From Thalassobacterium maritimum (lineage in GTDB: Bacteria > Verrucomicrobiota > Verrucomicrobiia > Opitutales > Coraliomargaritaceae): a stretch of DNA of 64,000 nucleotides. The DNA lies in contig NZ_JARXHW010000016.1 of NCBI RefSeq assembly GCF_031127805.1, positions 1-64,000 on the forward strand, given 5' to 3'. Positions within the stretch are counted from its first letter, which is position 1. Every line of letters begins with the position of its first letter. The notes beneath the pieces were generated by a model. That model was given only the letters and a program-made list of their open reading frames with translations. It did not search any database and was not told the origin of the DNA. A program made the position numbers and the translations under genes. Positions 63,401 through 64,000 of this stretch are shown one piece after another.

Positions 63401-64000
63401 TTATTTTAAATTTTCGTAATAGATCAGTTCGTGTTCGGGCAGTCGCTCTGGGTGGAAGATCTTGATGAGGTCGGCAAGGACTTCTTCGGGATGGACGATC
63501 CCGCGCTCCCATATATTGTTGCCGCCGTGCGGGCCGACTTGACGGGTATTGTTGTAAACATGCCCAATCTGTGTGGCGCGAAATTTGGCAAAGCGAGGGT
63601 CCGCAGCGAAGAGCTCCGCCAAGCTACGATACCCGCTGGGGTCGATCCAGTAGTCCGCTTCGGCGGCTTTGAGAAAGACACGTTCGGTGTCCAGTGGAAT
63701 CCCTCCTTGGCTGTCGTTGTCGGACCAGAGGTAGTGGCCACCTGCGTCTTTAATGGCTCGGGCGGTGAAGCTATCGCCGCCGGCTACGTGCCAAGTGCCA
63801 GAGTAGGGGGCGCTGCTAAATACGCTCGGGCGCTCTTGTATGCTTTGAGTGGATGCACGCAGTGTTTCGTAGCGCTGGGCGGATGCTTTAAAGACTTCGT
63901 TTGCCTTTTCGGACACTTCGAAAAATGGTGCCAAGAATTTGATCCATTCCGCGCGTGCGAGTGGGTGGCGTTCCATGTAGCTGGCTGTGATGACGACTGG
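63401..64000 (-). CDS. metal-chelate ABC transporter substrate-binding protein (start outside window)
   Basis: The frame is open to the window edge, so only the C-terminal 199 residues are seen. The segment MERHPLARAEWIKFLAPFF is the BtuF/FecB-type motif, preceded by an in-frame PVVITASY; together they identify the periplasmic binding-protein fold (PF01497). Later landmarks are DYWIDPSGYRSL, GHVYNNTRQVGPHGG and HPEEVLADLIKIFHPE. It binds an iron, heme or cobalamin-type ligand. Its permease and ATPase are 14.5 kb downstream on the same strand, separated by the SNF2 and restriction genes. Confidence 0.88.
   Translation of the reverse strand, partial: PVVITASYMERHPLARAEWIKFLAPFFEVSEKANEVFKASAQRYETLRASTQSIQERPSVFSSAPYSGTWHVAGGDSFTARAIKDAGGHYLWSDNDSQGGIPLDTERVFLKAAEADYWIDPSGYRSLAELFAADPRFAKFRATQIGHVYNNTRQVGPHGGNNIWERGIVHPEEVLADLIKIFHPERLPEHELIYYENLK

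Overview
The window looks like a chromosomal segment of a Verrucomicrobiota bacterium, probably from the Opitutales/Puniceicoccales side (Coraliomargarita-like). This is inferred from a PEP-CTERM protein ending in the VPEPSS...RRRR sorting tail, the sequence character of EF-Tu, RpoB and RpoC, and the dispersed palindromic intergenic repeats. No database search was possible, so family names rest on motifs and recall.

Layout. 1-6.7 kb: the tail of a LysR regulator, two toxin-antitoxin-like units (a GNAT toxin convergent with its DUF1778 antitoxin, and a lone Xre/MbcA/ParS-type antitoxin), a PEP-CTERM protein, a transglutaminase-like protein and a GH42 beta-galactosidase. 6.7-9.9 kb: a minus-strand arsenic operon (arsR, permease, small thioredoxin, arsF, arsG) with repeated GCGAAAT operator-like motifs. 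9.9-11.8 kb: dciA-thyA-folA. 11.8-12.25 kb: two tandem copies of an unrecognised structured RNA on the plus strand, ending in an intrinsic terminator. 12.3-23.1 kb: housekeeping and unknown genes (dinB, rsmG, a C39-like peptidase, an AmpG-like transporter, galK, glnS), with a BIME-like 95-96 bp repeat array at 17.2-17.7 kb. 23.1-32.5 kb: a NusG paralogue divergent from an exopolysaccharide-initiating sugar transferase, a DEAD-box helicase, an NMT1-domain hybrid sensor kinase, trhO and a TonB-dependent receptor.

32.7-45.7 kb is the classical block tRNA-Thr, tuf, tRNA-Trp, secE, nusG, rplK, rplA, rplJ, rplL, rpoB, rpoC. The rplJ-rplL spacer holds two mutually exclusive stems and a three-way-junction-like fold. 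A terminator-like hairpin separates rplL from rpoB, and a clear terminator follows rpoC.

45.8-64 kb is accessory: an Mrr-type restriction enzyme, a FecCD-type permease and its ATPase, an AlkC-like repair protein, and a type I restriction-modification operon (hsdR, an AlbA_2/Schlafen-like gene, hsdM, hsdS). A nucleotidyltransferase-like gene and an unknown 306-residue gene are attached to this operon. Upstream are a SWIM-SNF2 helicase and the start-truncated substrate-binding protein of a metal-chelate transporter. All genes from 46.8 to 64 kb lie on the minus strand. The order binding protein ... permease-ATPase suggests that a defence island may have been inserted into a transporter operon.

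The most promising undescribed items are the tandem structured RNA pair (11.85-12.25 kb), the REP-like hairpin family whose stems covary between two sites (17.2-17.7 and 49.95-50.08 kb), the rplJ-rplL switch-like spacer, and the two-gene nucleotidyltransferase module attached to the type I system.
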